From assembly GCA_023436225.1 (NCBI GenBank), contig JAEZKA010000106.1, forward strand, positions 1-11,370: a DNA stretch of 11,370 nucleotides. The letters run 5' to 3'. This DNA comes from Bacillota bacterium (GTDB lineage Bacteria > Bacillota > Clostridia > Lachnospirales > Lachnospiraceae). Within the stretch, counting starts at the first letter, position 1. Each line of letters begins with the position of its first letter. The notes under the pieces are model-generated. The model worked only from the letters and a program-made list of their open reading frames with translations. It was not told where the DNA came from and made no database searches. Positions 4,526-11,370 of this stretch are shown here, piece after piece. The translations under genes and the position numbers were made by a program.

Positions 4526-7500
4526 ATGAAGAAAAGAGAAGACATTCACAAGGTACTGATTATCGGATCAGGGCCAATTATCATTGGTCAGGCTTGTGAG
4601 TTCGATTATTCCGGAACTCAGGCGTGTAAGGCATTAAAGAAAATGGGGTATGAAATTGTATTGGTTAATTCTAATCCTGCAACTATTATGACAGATCCGG
4701 GGACAGCTGACGTAACCTATATCGAACCACTCAATGTGGATCGATTGACTCAGATCATCGAAAAGGAAAGACCCGACGGTCTGCTCCCGAATCTGGGCGG
4801 ACAATCAGGTCTAAATCTTTGTGCAGAATTAGCCAATGCAGGAGTGCTGGATCAATATAATGTTAAGGTAATCGGTGTTCAGGTAGATGCCATTGAACGT
4901 GGTGAGGACCGTGTCGAGTTTAAGAAAGCGATGGATGCTCTGGGAATAGAGATGGCAAGGAGCGAGGTGGCCTACACCATAGAGGAGGCCTGTGCGATAG
5001 CAGACAATCTAGGATATCCCGTGGTTATCCGTCCAGCCTATACGATGGGCGGTGCCGGTGGTGGCCTGGTTTATAATGTAGAGGAACTAAAGACGGTTGT
5101 GGCAAGAGGACTTCAGGCTAGTTTAGTTGGTCAGGTACTGGTAGAGGAATCGGTGCTTGGTTGGGAGGAGTTAGAGCTGGAGGTAGTTCGTGACTCAACC
5201 GGCAAGATGATTACCGTATGCTTTATCGAGAATATTGATCCCATGGGTGTTCATACCGGAGACTCCTTCTGCTCGGCTCCGATGCTTACCATCGCCGAAG
5301 ATGTACAGAAGGAATTACAGAGACAGGCCTATAAGATAGTGGATGCCATCCAGGTTATCGGAGGAACGAATGTACAGTTTGCTCATGATCCAAAGACCGG
5401 AAGGATCTGCGTAATCGAGATCAATCCAAGAACCTCCCGCTCTTCCGCACTTGCTTCAAAGGCAACGGGCTTCCCGATTGCATTGGTGTCAGCAATGCTG
5501 GCCTGTGGTCTGGATTTGTGCGATATCCCATGCGGTAAATACGGCACTCTGGATAAGTATGTTCCAGATGGAGATTATATCGTAATCAAATTCGCCCGTT
5601 GGGCCTTCGAGAAATTCAAGGGTTCTGAGGATAAGCTGGGTACGCAGATGAAAGCAGTCGGGGAGGTAATGAGCATCGGCAAGACCTATAAGGAAGCTTT
5701 CCAGAAAGCCATTCGCAGCTTGGAGACCGGTCGCTTCGGTCTTGGCTATGCAAAGGATTTTGCCTCTAAGTCGAAGCAGGAGCTTCTGAATATGCTTCAT
5801 ATTCCCTCCAGTGAAAGACAGTTTATTCTGTACGAAGCCTTAAGAAAAGGAGCTACAATCGAAGAGCTACATGCACTGACGAAAATTAAGCACTACTTCC
5901 TTGAGCAAATGGAGGAACTGGTATTCGAAGAAGAAGCCCTGAAGGCTTACCAGGGAGATGTTCCGCCGGTAGGAGTACTAAGGAGTGCAAAGCTGAACGG
6001 CTTTTCTGATAAATATCTCAGCAAGCTTCTGAAAATTGATGAAGCAAAGATCCGTGAGGCAAGAAATGCTGTAGGGATCAAGGAAGCATGGGAGGGAGTG
6101 CATGTAAGTGGAACGAAGGATGCAGCATACTATTACTCTACCTATCATTTGAAGACGGATCATTCTCCTTGTTCCGATCGACCTAAGGTAATGATTCTTG
6201 GTGGTGGTCCGAATCGTATCGGCCAGGGCATCGAATTTGATTATTGCTGTGTGCATGCAGCGCTTGCACTGAAGGAACAGGGATTTGAGACCATCATCGT
6301 AAATTGCAACCCCGAGACGGTATCCACGGATTATGATACCTCGGATAAATTGTATTTTGAGTCTCTTACCTTGGAGGATGTATTGAGTATCTATGAGAAG
6401 GAGAAGCCGCTGGGTGTCATTGCTCAATTCGGTGGTCAGACACCACTCAATCTGGCAGCAGAATTAAAGAAATATGGTGTTACGATCCTGGGAACCACCC
6501 CGGAGACTATTGACCTTGCTGAGGACAGAGATCGTTTCCGTGAGATGATGGATACATTGAATATCCCAATGCCGGAATCAGGTATGGCTGTTAATGTTGA
6601 GGAGGCACTTGCAATCGCAACGAAGATCGGATACCCGGTTATGGTTCGCCCCTCCTATGTGCTTGGCGGACGCGGTATGGAAATCGTACATGATGATGAA
6701 AGTCTTGATAAATATATGAAGGCGGCTGTTGGAGTTACACCTGACAGACCGATCCTGATTGACCGCTTCTTAAATAATGCTCTTGAGTGTGAAGCCGATG
6801 CCATCAGTGATGGCGTGGATGCCTTTGTACCGGCTGTTATGGAGCATATCGAGCTGGCGGGTATTCACTCTGGGGACTCCGCTTGTGTTATTCCCTCTCT
6901 CAATATCAGTGACGAGAACATAAAAACGATTAAAGAATATACCATGAAGATTGCAAAGGAAATGAAGGTTTGTGGTCTGATGAATATGCAATATGCGATT
7001 GAGAAAGGAAACGTGTATGTTCTTGAGGCGAACCCGAGAGCATCACGGACGGTACCGCTGGTATCAAAGGTGTGCAATATCCAGATGGTGAAGCTGGCAA
7101 CTGAGATTATTACAAGTAAACTGACCGGTAAGGCTTCCCCGATAGCAGGTTTAAAAGAAAGCAGGTTTACTCACTACGGTGTCAAGGAAGCGGTGTTCCC
7201 CTTCAATATGTTCCCTGAGGTTGATCCTCTTTTGGGACCGGAGATGCGCTCCACCGGCGAGGTGCTGGGGCTGGCTAAGACCTTCGGAGAAGCCTTCTAT
7301 AAAGCGCAGGAGGCAACGAAGACAAAGCTTCCTGAGAACGGAACCGTATTAATCAGTGTAAATGACCACGATAAGTCGGAGCTGATTGAGGTGGCGAAGG
7401 GCTTTGTAGAATGTGGATTTAAGATCATTGCAACCGGTGGAACCTGCGATATGATTACAGAATACGGTATTCCGGCAGAGAAGATATTTAAACTTCAGCA

Positions 7501-7744
7501 GGGAAGACCGAATATCCTGGATGCGATTGCAAATAAACAGATTGATATCATTGTGAATACTCCAGATGACAAGAAGGGTGCATATGATGACAGCTATATA
7601 AGGAAGGCCGCAATCAAAGGTAAGATTAGCTATGTAACAACAATGGCAGCCGCAAGGGCTACAATCGCAGGTATCATGGCGGTGAAGAATAGTCATGTAG
7701 GTGTAAAATCACTTCAGGATTTCCACAAAGAAATAATTATGTAA
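4526..7744 (+). CDS. carB: Carbamoyl-phosphate synthase large subunit
   Basis: A full-length 1072-residue CarB. With the CarA glutaminase it makes carbamoyl phosphate from bicarbonate, glutamine-derived ammonia and two ATP for pyrimidine and arginine synthesis. The duplicated architecture is complete. The N-terminal carboxyphosphate half opens with G-S-G-P-I-I-I-G-Q and N-S-N-P-A-T. The oligomerisation segment spans about 400-550. The carbamate-kinase half restarts near residue 555 with G-G-G-P-N-R-I-G-Q-G and N-C-N-P-E-T-V-S-T-D-Y-D. A C-terminal MGS-like allosteric domain (about 935-1072) carries A-T-G-G-T and N-T-P-D-D. The ATG at 4526 has AAAGGAG at 4511-4517, 8 bases upstream. carA is not adjacent: rsmA with a terminator lies upstream and an unrelated gene downstream. 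Expression may be governed by the hairpin array in the leader. Confidence 0.98.
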   Translation: MKKREDIHKVLIIGSGPIIIGQACEFDYSGTQACKALKKMGYEIVLVNSNPATIMTDPGTADVTYIEPLNVDRLTQIIEKERPDGLLPNLGGQSGLNLCAELANAGVLDQYNVKVIGVQVDAIERGEDRVEFKKAMDALGIEMARSEVAYTIEEACAIADNLGYPVVIRPAYTMGGAGGGLVYNVEELKTVVARGLQASLVGQVLVEESVLGWEELELEVVRDSTGKMITVCFIENIDPMGVHTGDSFCSAPMLTIAEDVQKELQRQAYKIVDAIQVIGGTNVQFAHDPKTGRICVIEINPRTSRSSALASKATGFPIALVSAMLACGLDLCDIPCGKYGTLDKYVPDGDYIVIKFARWAFEKFKGSEDKLGTQMKAVGEVMSIGKTYKEAFQKAIRSLETGRFGLGYAKDFASKSKQELLNMLHIPSSERQFILYEALRKGATIEELHALTKIKHYFLEQMEELVFEEEALKAYQGDVPPVGVLRSAKLNGFSDKYLSKLLKIDEAKIREARNAVGIKEAWEGVHVSGTKDAAYYYSTYHLKTDHSPCSDRPKVMILGGGPNRIGQGIEFDYCCVHAALALKEQGFETIIVNCNPETVSTDYDTSDKLYFESLTLEDVLSIYEKEKPLGVIAQFGGQTPLNLAAELKKYGVTILGTTPETIDLAEDRDRFREMMDTLNIPMPESGMAVNVEEALAIATKIGYPVMVRPSYVLGGRGMEIVHDDESLDKYMKAAVGVTPDRPILIDRFLNNALECEADAISDGVDAFVPAVMEHIELAGIHSGDSACVIPSLNISDENIKTIKEYTMKIAKEMKVCGLMNMQYAIEKGNVYVLEANPRASRTVPLVSKVCNIQMVKLATEIITSKLTGKASPIAGLKESRFTHYGVKEAVFPFNMFPEVDPLLGPEMRSTGEVLGLAKTFGEAFYKAQEATKTKLPENGTVLISVNDHDKSELIEVAKGFVECGFKIIATGGTCDMITEYGIPAEKIFKLQQGRPNILDAIANKQIDIIVNTPDDKKGAYDDSYIRKAAIKGKISYVTTMAAARATIAGIMAVKNSHVGVKSLQDFHKEIIM

Positions 7745-7781
7745 CGAGTATATAGTAATTAAATACTTCCAGTAATGCATT

Positions 7782-7867
7782 GACGGACAGGTTTCTGTTA
7801 TGTGTGCCTTAATTTGAACTTTACAGTTTGAAGTAAGCATATAGCAGAAGAATGTCCGTTATTTTTT
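7782..7867 (+). terminator. Long hairpin terminator after carB
   Basis: ACGGACA (7783-7789) pairs with TGTCCGT (7853-7859) and TTCTG (7793-7797) with CAGAA (7845-7849). Shorter inner blocks continue to a GAAC/GTTT end around a TTTACA loop (7820-7825), giving an imperfect stem-loop of about 77 bases. TTATTTTTT follows directly at 7859-7867. The T tract supports intrinsic termination. The length is unusual for a terminator, and a small stable RNA or a miniature inverted-repeat element is an alternative reading. Confidence 0.75.
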
Positions 7868-7923
7868 CAAATGTCCATCCGAACGGGGCCTCATTGGAAT
7901 AATGATAACATAGAAGGAATATA

Positions 7924-9192
7924 TTGAATAGAATTATGAAACAAGCCAATAGGGATCTGGAAAGAGAGGGAATGAGTGTGGCTGATTATAAAAGAATGGT
8001 TTCTTACATGTATCAATATGAAAACGGAGTGAAGAAAAAGAATGTGGGTTTTGCCCGGGTGGAAGCGAAGGACGGACAATGTAAAATAACCCTGCATATG
8101 CAGCTGCTCGGTCAACTCGACAGTATCTTTCCTACTTACTTACTGCAAAGGAAGCACTCTGAGCTGGAACTAATCTATCTGGGAGATACCTTACTCAAGA
8201 ATCAGATAATGGACAGTAAGCTGGTTACAGAGGAAAATAATATTATGAAATCAGGATATTCATTGTCAGATATGGGAGGCGTACTGTTGTTTCTAAATGA
8301 TAACATATTCTTTGCTACAGAATGGGATGATAAACCAATTCTAGCAAGTGAAGTACAGGAGGCTCTCAAACCTAAGAGTGACAGAACGCCGAAATTGACG
8401 CTTGAGGAGGAGCTTTTGATCCCTAAATATAAGCTGCCAAGGGGGTTTAAGACCATCGAACGGTTGCAGAAGCCGGAGGCTTATTATATGGCGGGCGTCT
8501 CGAAGGCTGAGGCGAGGCCAGAGAAGGTGGAATTGACATATGGCCGGAGAAGTAATGAGGAAGCCGGAGACATAAAGCTTGCAGGGACACCTGAGGAAAC
8601 CACACAGGCGGCATCGATTAAGGCTATCGATACTTTTGCACAAGCACAGGAGATGACATTACCCGAGGAACACTCAGACGCGGGAGAAGTATCGGATGAG
8701 ATTAGCCTTGCTTCAGAAGAAATTAAGCTGGAAGCGATAGAAGAAAGTACGAAAGCAAGTACGAAAGCAAGTACAGAAGCTACGGAAGCAAGTGTGGAAG
8801 GGGCTAGAGAGGAAGCCTCGGAGGAGGTGGCTGATCCTCAGGTGGTAACCGGAATCTTTGATAAACACCCGAGAATTTACCCCTTTGAGGACAATGAAAT
8901 TCTGATTTGTGTAAAAATTGAGCCCAAAGACATCGGTTTATTACCAAAGGAACTATGGGCATTAAGTAATAACAGCTTCCTTATTCATGGTTACTACTGC
9001 TATCATCATTTGATTTTTGCTAAGATGAAAGATCGTTTTGGTTGTCGTTATATTCTGGGGGTACCAGGAATTTATCATAACCGGGAGATGTTTATGGCGA
9101 AAATGTTTGGTTTCGATAGCTTTAAGCCAATCCGAAAAAGAGAGCTCCGTCAGGGTGATTTTGGCTATTGGTATACCCCGGTATGCTTTTGA
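7924..9192 (+). CDS. Uncharacterised two-domain protein (possibly DUF6128 family)
   Basis: A 422-residue, apparently cytoplasmic protein with no known function. Three parts are visible: an N-terminal region (about 27-140) with Y-M-Y-Q-Y-E-N-G-V-K-K-K-N-V-G-F; a variable Glu/Ala/Ser/Thr-rich linker (about 145-305), including S-T-K-A repeats at 275-283; and a C-terminal domain (about 308-422) with H-P-R-I-Y-P-F, G-Y-Y-C-Y-H-H-L, F-G-C-R-Y-I-L-G-V-P-G-I-Y and G-D-F-G-Y-W-Y. I associate this layout with Lachnospiraceae proteins carrying DUF6128, from memory and unverified. The start is a TTG at 7924, 5 bases after GAAGGA (7913-7918); an in-frame ATG at 7936 is too far from that SD. No signal peptide or membrane helix is seen. 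It converges on the GNAT gene with only 4 bases between stop codons. Confidence 0.7.
   Translation: MNRIMKQANRDLEREGMSVADYKRMVSYMYQYENGVKKKNVGFARVEAKDGQCKITLHMQLLGQLDSIFPTYLLQRKHSELELIYLGDTLLKNQIMDSKLVTEENNIMKSGYSLSDMGGVLLFLNDNIFFATEWDDKPILASEVQEALKPKSDRTPKLTLEEELLIPKYKLPRGFKTIERLQKPEAYYMAGVSKAEARPEKVELTYGRRSNEEAGDIKLAGTPEETTQAASIKAIDTFAQAQEMTLPEEHSDAGEVSDEISLASEEIKLEAIEESTKASTKASTEATEASVEGAREEASEEVADPQVVTGIFDKHPRIYPFEDNEILICVKIEPKDIGLLPKELWALSNNSFLIHGYYCYHHLIFAKMKDRFGCRYILGVPGIYHNREMFMAKMFGFDSFKPIRKRELRQGDFGYWYTPVCF
8749..8790 (+). repeat. Short tandem repeat inside the linker of the 422-residue protein
   Basis: The 12-base unit ACGAAAGCAAGT occurs in direct tandem at 8749-8760 and 8761-8772, followed by a degenerate copy through about 8790. 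It encodes T-K-A-S repeats in frame, so copy-number change would lengthen or shorten the linker without a frameshift. Confidence 0.7.
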
Positions 9193-9196
9193 TACA

Positions 9197-9745
9197 TTAG
9201 CAATCATTAATTAAGGCATAATGCATATGATCTGCCCAGTTACCGTTGATTTTGGCAAAGGAATGACAGGTTCCTTCGAACTGGAAGGAAAGCCGGTTGA
9301 TTAGATTCAGAGAGGCTGTGTTGTCCGGCTTAATATAAGCATCAATCCGATGCATATGATATTCATTGAACATTACTTCAACGCATTTTTGAATGCTTTC
9401 AATTGCATAGCCTTGCCTCAGATAATTTTTACTGAATTTATAGCCGAGGCTGCAGCTGTAATAGGGTTCTTTTAATAGGTTCTGAAAGCACACGGTTCCG
9501 ATAGGCTCCATGGGCCGTTCCTTAAGAAATATCCAAAATCGAACAAGCTTGCCTTCTGAAATCTGATTTTGCTCTGCGGTCAGGAAAGCATTTTGGTAGG
9601 CTAAGGTGTAAAAATTATGATTTCTGCTGGGCTCCCAAGGTTCAAATAGCTCTTTGTTTTCTTCGTAAAAGGCTAATACTAAGGGGGCTGAATCCGGATT
9701 CAATGGTCTAAGCAAAAGACGTTTTGTTTCATAGGATTTTAACAT
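9197..9745 (-). CDS. GNAT-family N-acetyltransferase (RimJ/RimL-like)
   Basis: A 182-residue acetyl-CoA-dependent acetyltransferase. It opens with Y-E-T-K-R-L-L-L-R-P-L, the usual first strand of the RimJ/RimL/SpeG-like group. The acetyl-CoA motif region reads C-S-L-G-Y-K-F-S...L-R-Q-G-Y-A, and N-T-A-S-L-N-L-I-N-R-L-S-F holds the conserved Asn and the helix/turn before the last strands. The acceptor (protein N-terminus or small molecule) cannot be assigned. I chose the ATG at 9745-9743, with GAGG 7 bases upstream (9756-9753), because family members begin close to the T-x-R-L motif. An in-frame ATG at 9778-9776 also has a GAGG at 7 bases and would add 11 basic residues. It probably shares a transcript with the radical-SAM gene 117 bases upstream. 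Confidence 0.88.
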   Translation of the reverse strand: MLKSYETKRLLLRPLNPDSAPLVLAFYEENKELFEPWEPSRNHNFYTLAYQNAFLTAEQNQISEGKLVRFWIFLKERPMEPIGTVCFQNLLKEPYYSCSLGYKFSKNYLRQGYAIESIQKCVEVMFNEYHMHRIDAYIKPDNTASLNLINRLSFQFEGTCHSFAKINGNWADHMHYALINDC

Positions 9746-9862
9746 GCTTTTACCTCGCTTTCTCAATCTAACATCCATTCTGCATCCTCGATGCGGCGCA
9801 AAACCTGGAAGTGGTTCTTTCTTCACACTCGATTTACATACCTGCCCCTTGTGTTTGATTTA

Positions 9863-10558
9863 TCAATCTATGCCTCGGATAGATATCGAGGGAATCATGG
9901 GAGTAAGCAGCTTCACATATTCCTCCAGCGTCTCTTTGTTATGACTATGTAATCCGTGTTGCAGAACATCTCCTGAATCCTGAAAGGATTGCAGAAAATA
10001 AGCTTGAGCACCGGAGAGCCACTCACCGATGGATAGCATATCCTCACGGTCATGGAATTCCTTTACAATCGTTGTACGGAATTCATAATCTATGGGGGAG
10101 GTCAGGAGAAAGTCGACACTTTCAAGAATGGGTTCGATCGAAAAACTGCTTAGTCCGGCAGTTAATGCATATTTATCCTTTGAGTTTTTAATATCCATAG
10201 CAATATAGTCAATCAAATTGTCTGCTACAAGAGTCTTCATCAGCTGAGGGTTCGTTCCGTTGGTATCAAGCTTTACCTTCAGTCCGAGCTCTTTTATCTT
10301 TGTTATGAATGGTATGAGATCAGGATTTAGAGTAGGCTCTCCTCCGGTGATACATACGCCCTCTAAGATACCCTTTCTCTTGGCGAGATAGGATAACACC
10401 TCCTGTTCCGGAATCATCGGTTGGGAAGCTGCTCCAGTTACCAGAGAAGCATTATGACAGAAGGGGCATCGCAAGTTACAACCTCCGAAAAAGATGGTTG
10501 CAGCCAGATGTCTGGGATAATCCAGAAGAGTCGTTTTATTAAAGCCATGGATCTGCAT
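9863..10558 (-). CDS. Anaerobic ribonucleoside-triphosphate reductase activating protein (NrdG2-type radical SAM)
   Basis: A 231-residue radical-SAM enzyme. The start M-Q-I-H-G-F-N-K-T-T-L-L-D-Y-P and the cluster motif G-G-C-N-L-R-C-P-F-C-H-N (Cys27, Cys31, Cys34, a CX3CX2C binding [4Fe-4S]) are characteristic of the TIGR02495 group annotated as NrdG-like activases, which make the glycyl radical on class III ribonucleotide reductase. The SAM-binding T-G-G-E-P is at 71-75 and K-L-D-T-N-G at 96-101. No nrdD lies beside it in the window, so its partner is elsewhere or differs; some members of this group may activate other glycyl-radical enzymes. The ATG at 10558-10556 follows a full GGAGG (10570-10566) by 7 bases. 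It is divergent from tadA across a 96-base gap and upstream of the GNAT gene. Confidence 0.88.
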   Translation of the reverse strand: MQIHGFNKTTLLDYPRHLAATIFFGGCNLRCPFCHNASLVTGAASQPMIPEQEVLSYLAKRKGILEGVCITGGEPTLNPDLIPFITKIKELGLKVKLDTNGTNPQLMKTLVADNLIDYIAMDIKNSKDKYALTAGLSSFSIEPILESVDFLLTSPIDYEFRTTIVKEFHDREDMLSIGEWLSGAQAYFLQSFQDSGDVLQHGLHSHNKETLEEYVKLLTPMIPSISIRGID

Positions 10559-10570
10559 ATTGTCACCTCC

Positions 10571-10645
10571 GGTTTGTTATGTTAAAATAGGCTAATTGAA
10601 GCTCTGTAAATACTATAGCAAATAGTAAGTAACTAGTCCAGATGC
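10571..10645. promoter_or_regulatory. Divergent promoter region between the radical-SAM gene and tadA
   Basis: This AT-rich gap must hold the start signals for both divergent genes. Leftward, TTTACA (10609-10604) with TATTTT 15 bases further on is a weak candidate. Rightward, TTGAAG (10596-10601) and TATAGC (10614-10619) occur but only 12 bases apart. No strong consensus pair or operator-like dyad was found. Confidence 0.3.
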
Positions 10646-10654
10646 AAAGGAATA

Positions 10655-11149
10655 ATGGATGCAATGAATAATAAATATATGCGCGAAGCATTAAAAGAAG
10701 CAAAAAAAGCAATCCGCTTGGGCGAGGTTCCGATCGGATGTGTTATCGTATATCAGGATAAAATCATCGGAAGGGGATATAATAAGCGTAACACCAAGAA
10801 AACAACACTGGCTCATGCAGAGCTAATTGCAATTGAGAAAGCAAGTAAGGTAATGGGAGATTGGAGACTGGAGGATTGCGTTATGTACGTTACTCTGGAG
10901 CCATGTCAGATGTGCTCTGGTGCCATAGTGCAGGCGCGTATTAAGAAGGTTGTCGTAGGAACCATGAATCCCAAAGCCGGATGTGCCGGATCCATACTTA
11001 ATCTGCTCCAGATGAAGGAATTCAACCATCAAGTAGAGCTGGAGACAGGAGTGATGGAGAAGGAATGTACGAAGGTGTTACAGGATTTCTTTCAAGAGCT
11101 GCGAATTCGCAATAAGAAGGAAAAGCTTGAGGAAAAAGGGAATGCTTGA
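10655..11149 (+). CDS. tadA: tRNA-specific adenosine-34 deaminase
   Basis: TadA, 164 residues, a zinc-dependent cytidine/adenosine deaminase-fold enzyme that converts A34 to inosine in the wobble position of tRNA-Arg(ACG). The zinc and catalytic site is intact: H-A-E at 54-56 (His54 ligand, Glu56 proton shuttle) and P-C-Q-M-C at 83-87 (Cys84, Cys87 ligands). N-terminal Y-M-R-E-A-L-K-E-A and the G-A-I-V-Q-A-R-I block are typical. The start is slightly uncertain: the ATG at 10655 is only 3 bases after AAAGGA (10646-10651), while the ATG at 10664 is 12 bases away and gives the more family-like MNNKYMREAL start. The tail ends in a charged Lys/Glu-rich stretch. The SRP RNA gene follows, the conserved Firmicute order tadA-scr-(dnaX). 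Confidence 0.96.
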   Translation: MDAMNNKYMREALKEAKKAIRLGEVPIGCVIVYQDKIIGRGYNKRNTKKTTLAHAELIAIEKASKVMGDWRLEDCVMYVTLEPCQMCSGAIVQARIKKVVVGTMNPKAGCAGSILNLLQMKEFNHQVELETGVMEKECTKVLQDFFQELRIRNKKEKLEEKGNA

Positions 11150-11152
11150 GGG

Positions 11153-11181
11153 TTGACAATCCTCTTGCTATGTTTTATACT
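11153..11181 (+). promoter_or_regulatory. Strong sigma-A promoter for the SRP RNA (distal)
   Basis: TTGACA (11153-11158, perfect -35) and TATACT (11176-11181, five of six) are separated by exactly 17 bases. It begins four bases after the tadA stop codon. Initiation near 11188 would give a precursor with about 70 extra 5' bases before the mature RNA, consistent with the known 5' processing of the B. subtilis scRNA precursor. Confidence 0.85.
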
Positions 11182-11211
11182 TGGCATACAGCTTTTTTGC
11201 AACAGATATTT

Positions 11212-11239
11212 TTGAAAGAGATAGCATAAAGGCTAGAAT
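11212..11239 (+). promoter_or_regulatory. Second possible promoter for the SRP RNA (proximal)
   Basis: TTGAAA (11212-11217) and TAGAAT (11234-11239) are separated by 16 bases. A start near 11246 would lie about 10 bases before the mature RNA. It is weaker than the upstream promoter but well placed. Confidence 0.4.
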
Positions 11240-11256
11240 TATTAATTTGTCATAAA

Positions 11257-11370
11257 ATTTCCGTGCAGCCGGGGAGATAGCGGTGCCCTGTACCTGCAAT
11301 CCGCTACAGCAGGGGTGATGTTCTGCCTAGGGTGACTTACTGTAAGGCCGCCCCTTATAAGTGATGTTGA
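11257..11370 (+). ncRNA. ffs: Bacterial large signal recognition particle RNA (scRNA), 5' part
   Basis: The RNA scaffold of the signal recognition particle, which binds Ffh and targets nascent membrane/secreted proteins to the translocon. The 5' Alu-domain signature is plain: CCGTGC, then GGGGAGATAGCGGTGCCC (11271-11288), TGTACCTGCAATCCGCT (from 11289) and GCAGGGGTGA, matching the start of the Bacillus-type 270-base SRP RNA by recognition. TGTAAGGCCGCCCCTTATAA near 11341-11360 and TGATGTTGA at the edge continue the pattern. Roughly 40% of a typical large SRP RNA is inside; the Ffh-binding S domain with GGAA/GNRA loops lies beyond the edge. The 5' end is estimated within a few bases. Position directly after tadA supports the call. 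Confidence 0.93.

Noticed and set aside
7349..7696. Minus-strand ORFs of 70-150 codons inside carB
   Set aside because: They are antisense shadows of a fully conserved CarB, with no SD or recognisable domains.
9782..9794. GCATC/GATGC hairpin between the radical-SAM and GNAT genes as a terminator
   Set aside because: Only a 5-bp stem with a 3-base loop and no T tract on either strand.
9746..9826. 27-residue N-terminal extension of the GNAT protein
   Set aside because: The sequence before residue 28 is not part of the fold, and the ATG at 9745 has a good SD; the ATG at 9778 remains a minor alternative.

Overview
The window looks like chromosomal DNA of an anaerobic Firmicute, most likely a Lachnospiraceae / Clostridium cluster XIV member. 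The grounds are strong AGGAGG-type ribosome binding sites, moderate to low GC, a tatD-ksgA pair, a TIGR02495-type (NrdG2) radical-SAM activase, a tadA gene followed by a large Alu-domain SRP RNA (the Firmicute tadA-scr order), and a two-domain protein of a type I associate with Lachnospiraceae. The taxonomic call is inference from gene content.

Left part (1-2165) is accessory in character and clearly AT-richer than the rest. It holds the first 19 codons of a minus-strand gene that resembles the N-terminus of a tyrosine recombinase, then about 300 bases rich in short inverted repeats. Three plus-strand genes follow: an MBL-fold hydrolase with all metal-ligand motifs, a VOC (glyoxalase/bleomycin-resistance fold) protein, and a four-helix membrane protein of unknown function.

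Middle part (2232-7744) is core metabolism: tatD (metal-dependent DNase family), ksgA/rsmA (16S rRNA dimethyladenosine methyltransferase) closed by a strong intrinsic terminator, a gene-poor stretch of about 600 bases, and a full-length carB (large subunit of carbamoyl-phosphate synthase). No carA lies beside carB. The last 120 bases before carB hold the most interesting structure seen here: three 33-base tandem units, each an identical 12-base SD-like purine tract followed by its own complementary arm. The carB Shine-Dalgarno sequence resembles a fourth, degenerate copy of the tract. The arms can pair in two mutually exclusive registers, one leaving the SD free and the other sequestering it, so this is a candidate undescribed translational control element.

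Right part (7745-11370): a long hairpin terminator after carB; a 422-residue protein of unknown function with two conserved-looking ends and an Ala/Glu/Ser/Thr-rich linker; a convergent minus-strand pair made of a GNAT acetyltransferase and a radical-SAM ribonucleotide-reductase activase homologue; then, divergently, tadA (tRNA-adenosine deaminase). Two candidate promoters follow, leading into the 5' part of the SRP RNA, which runs off the right edge.
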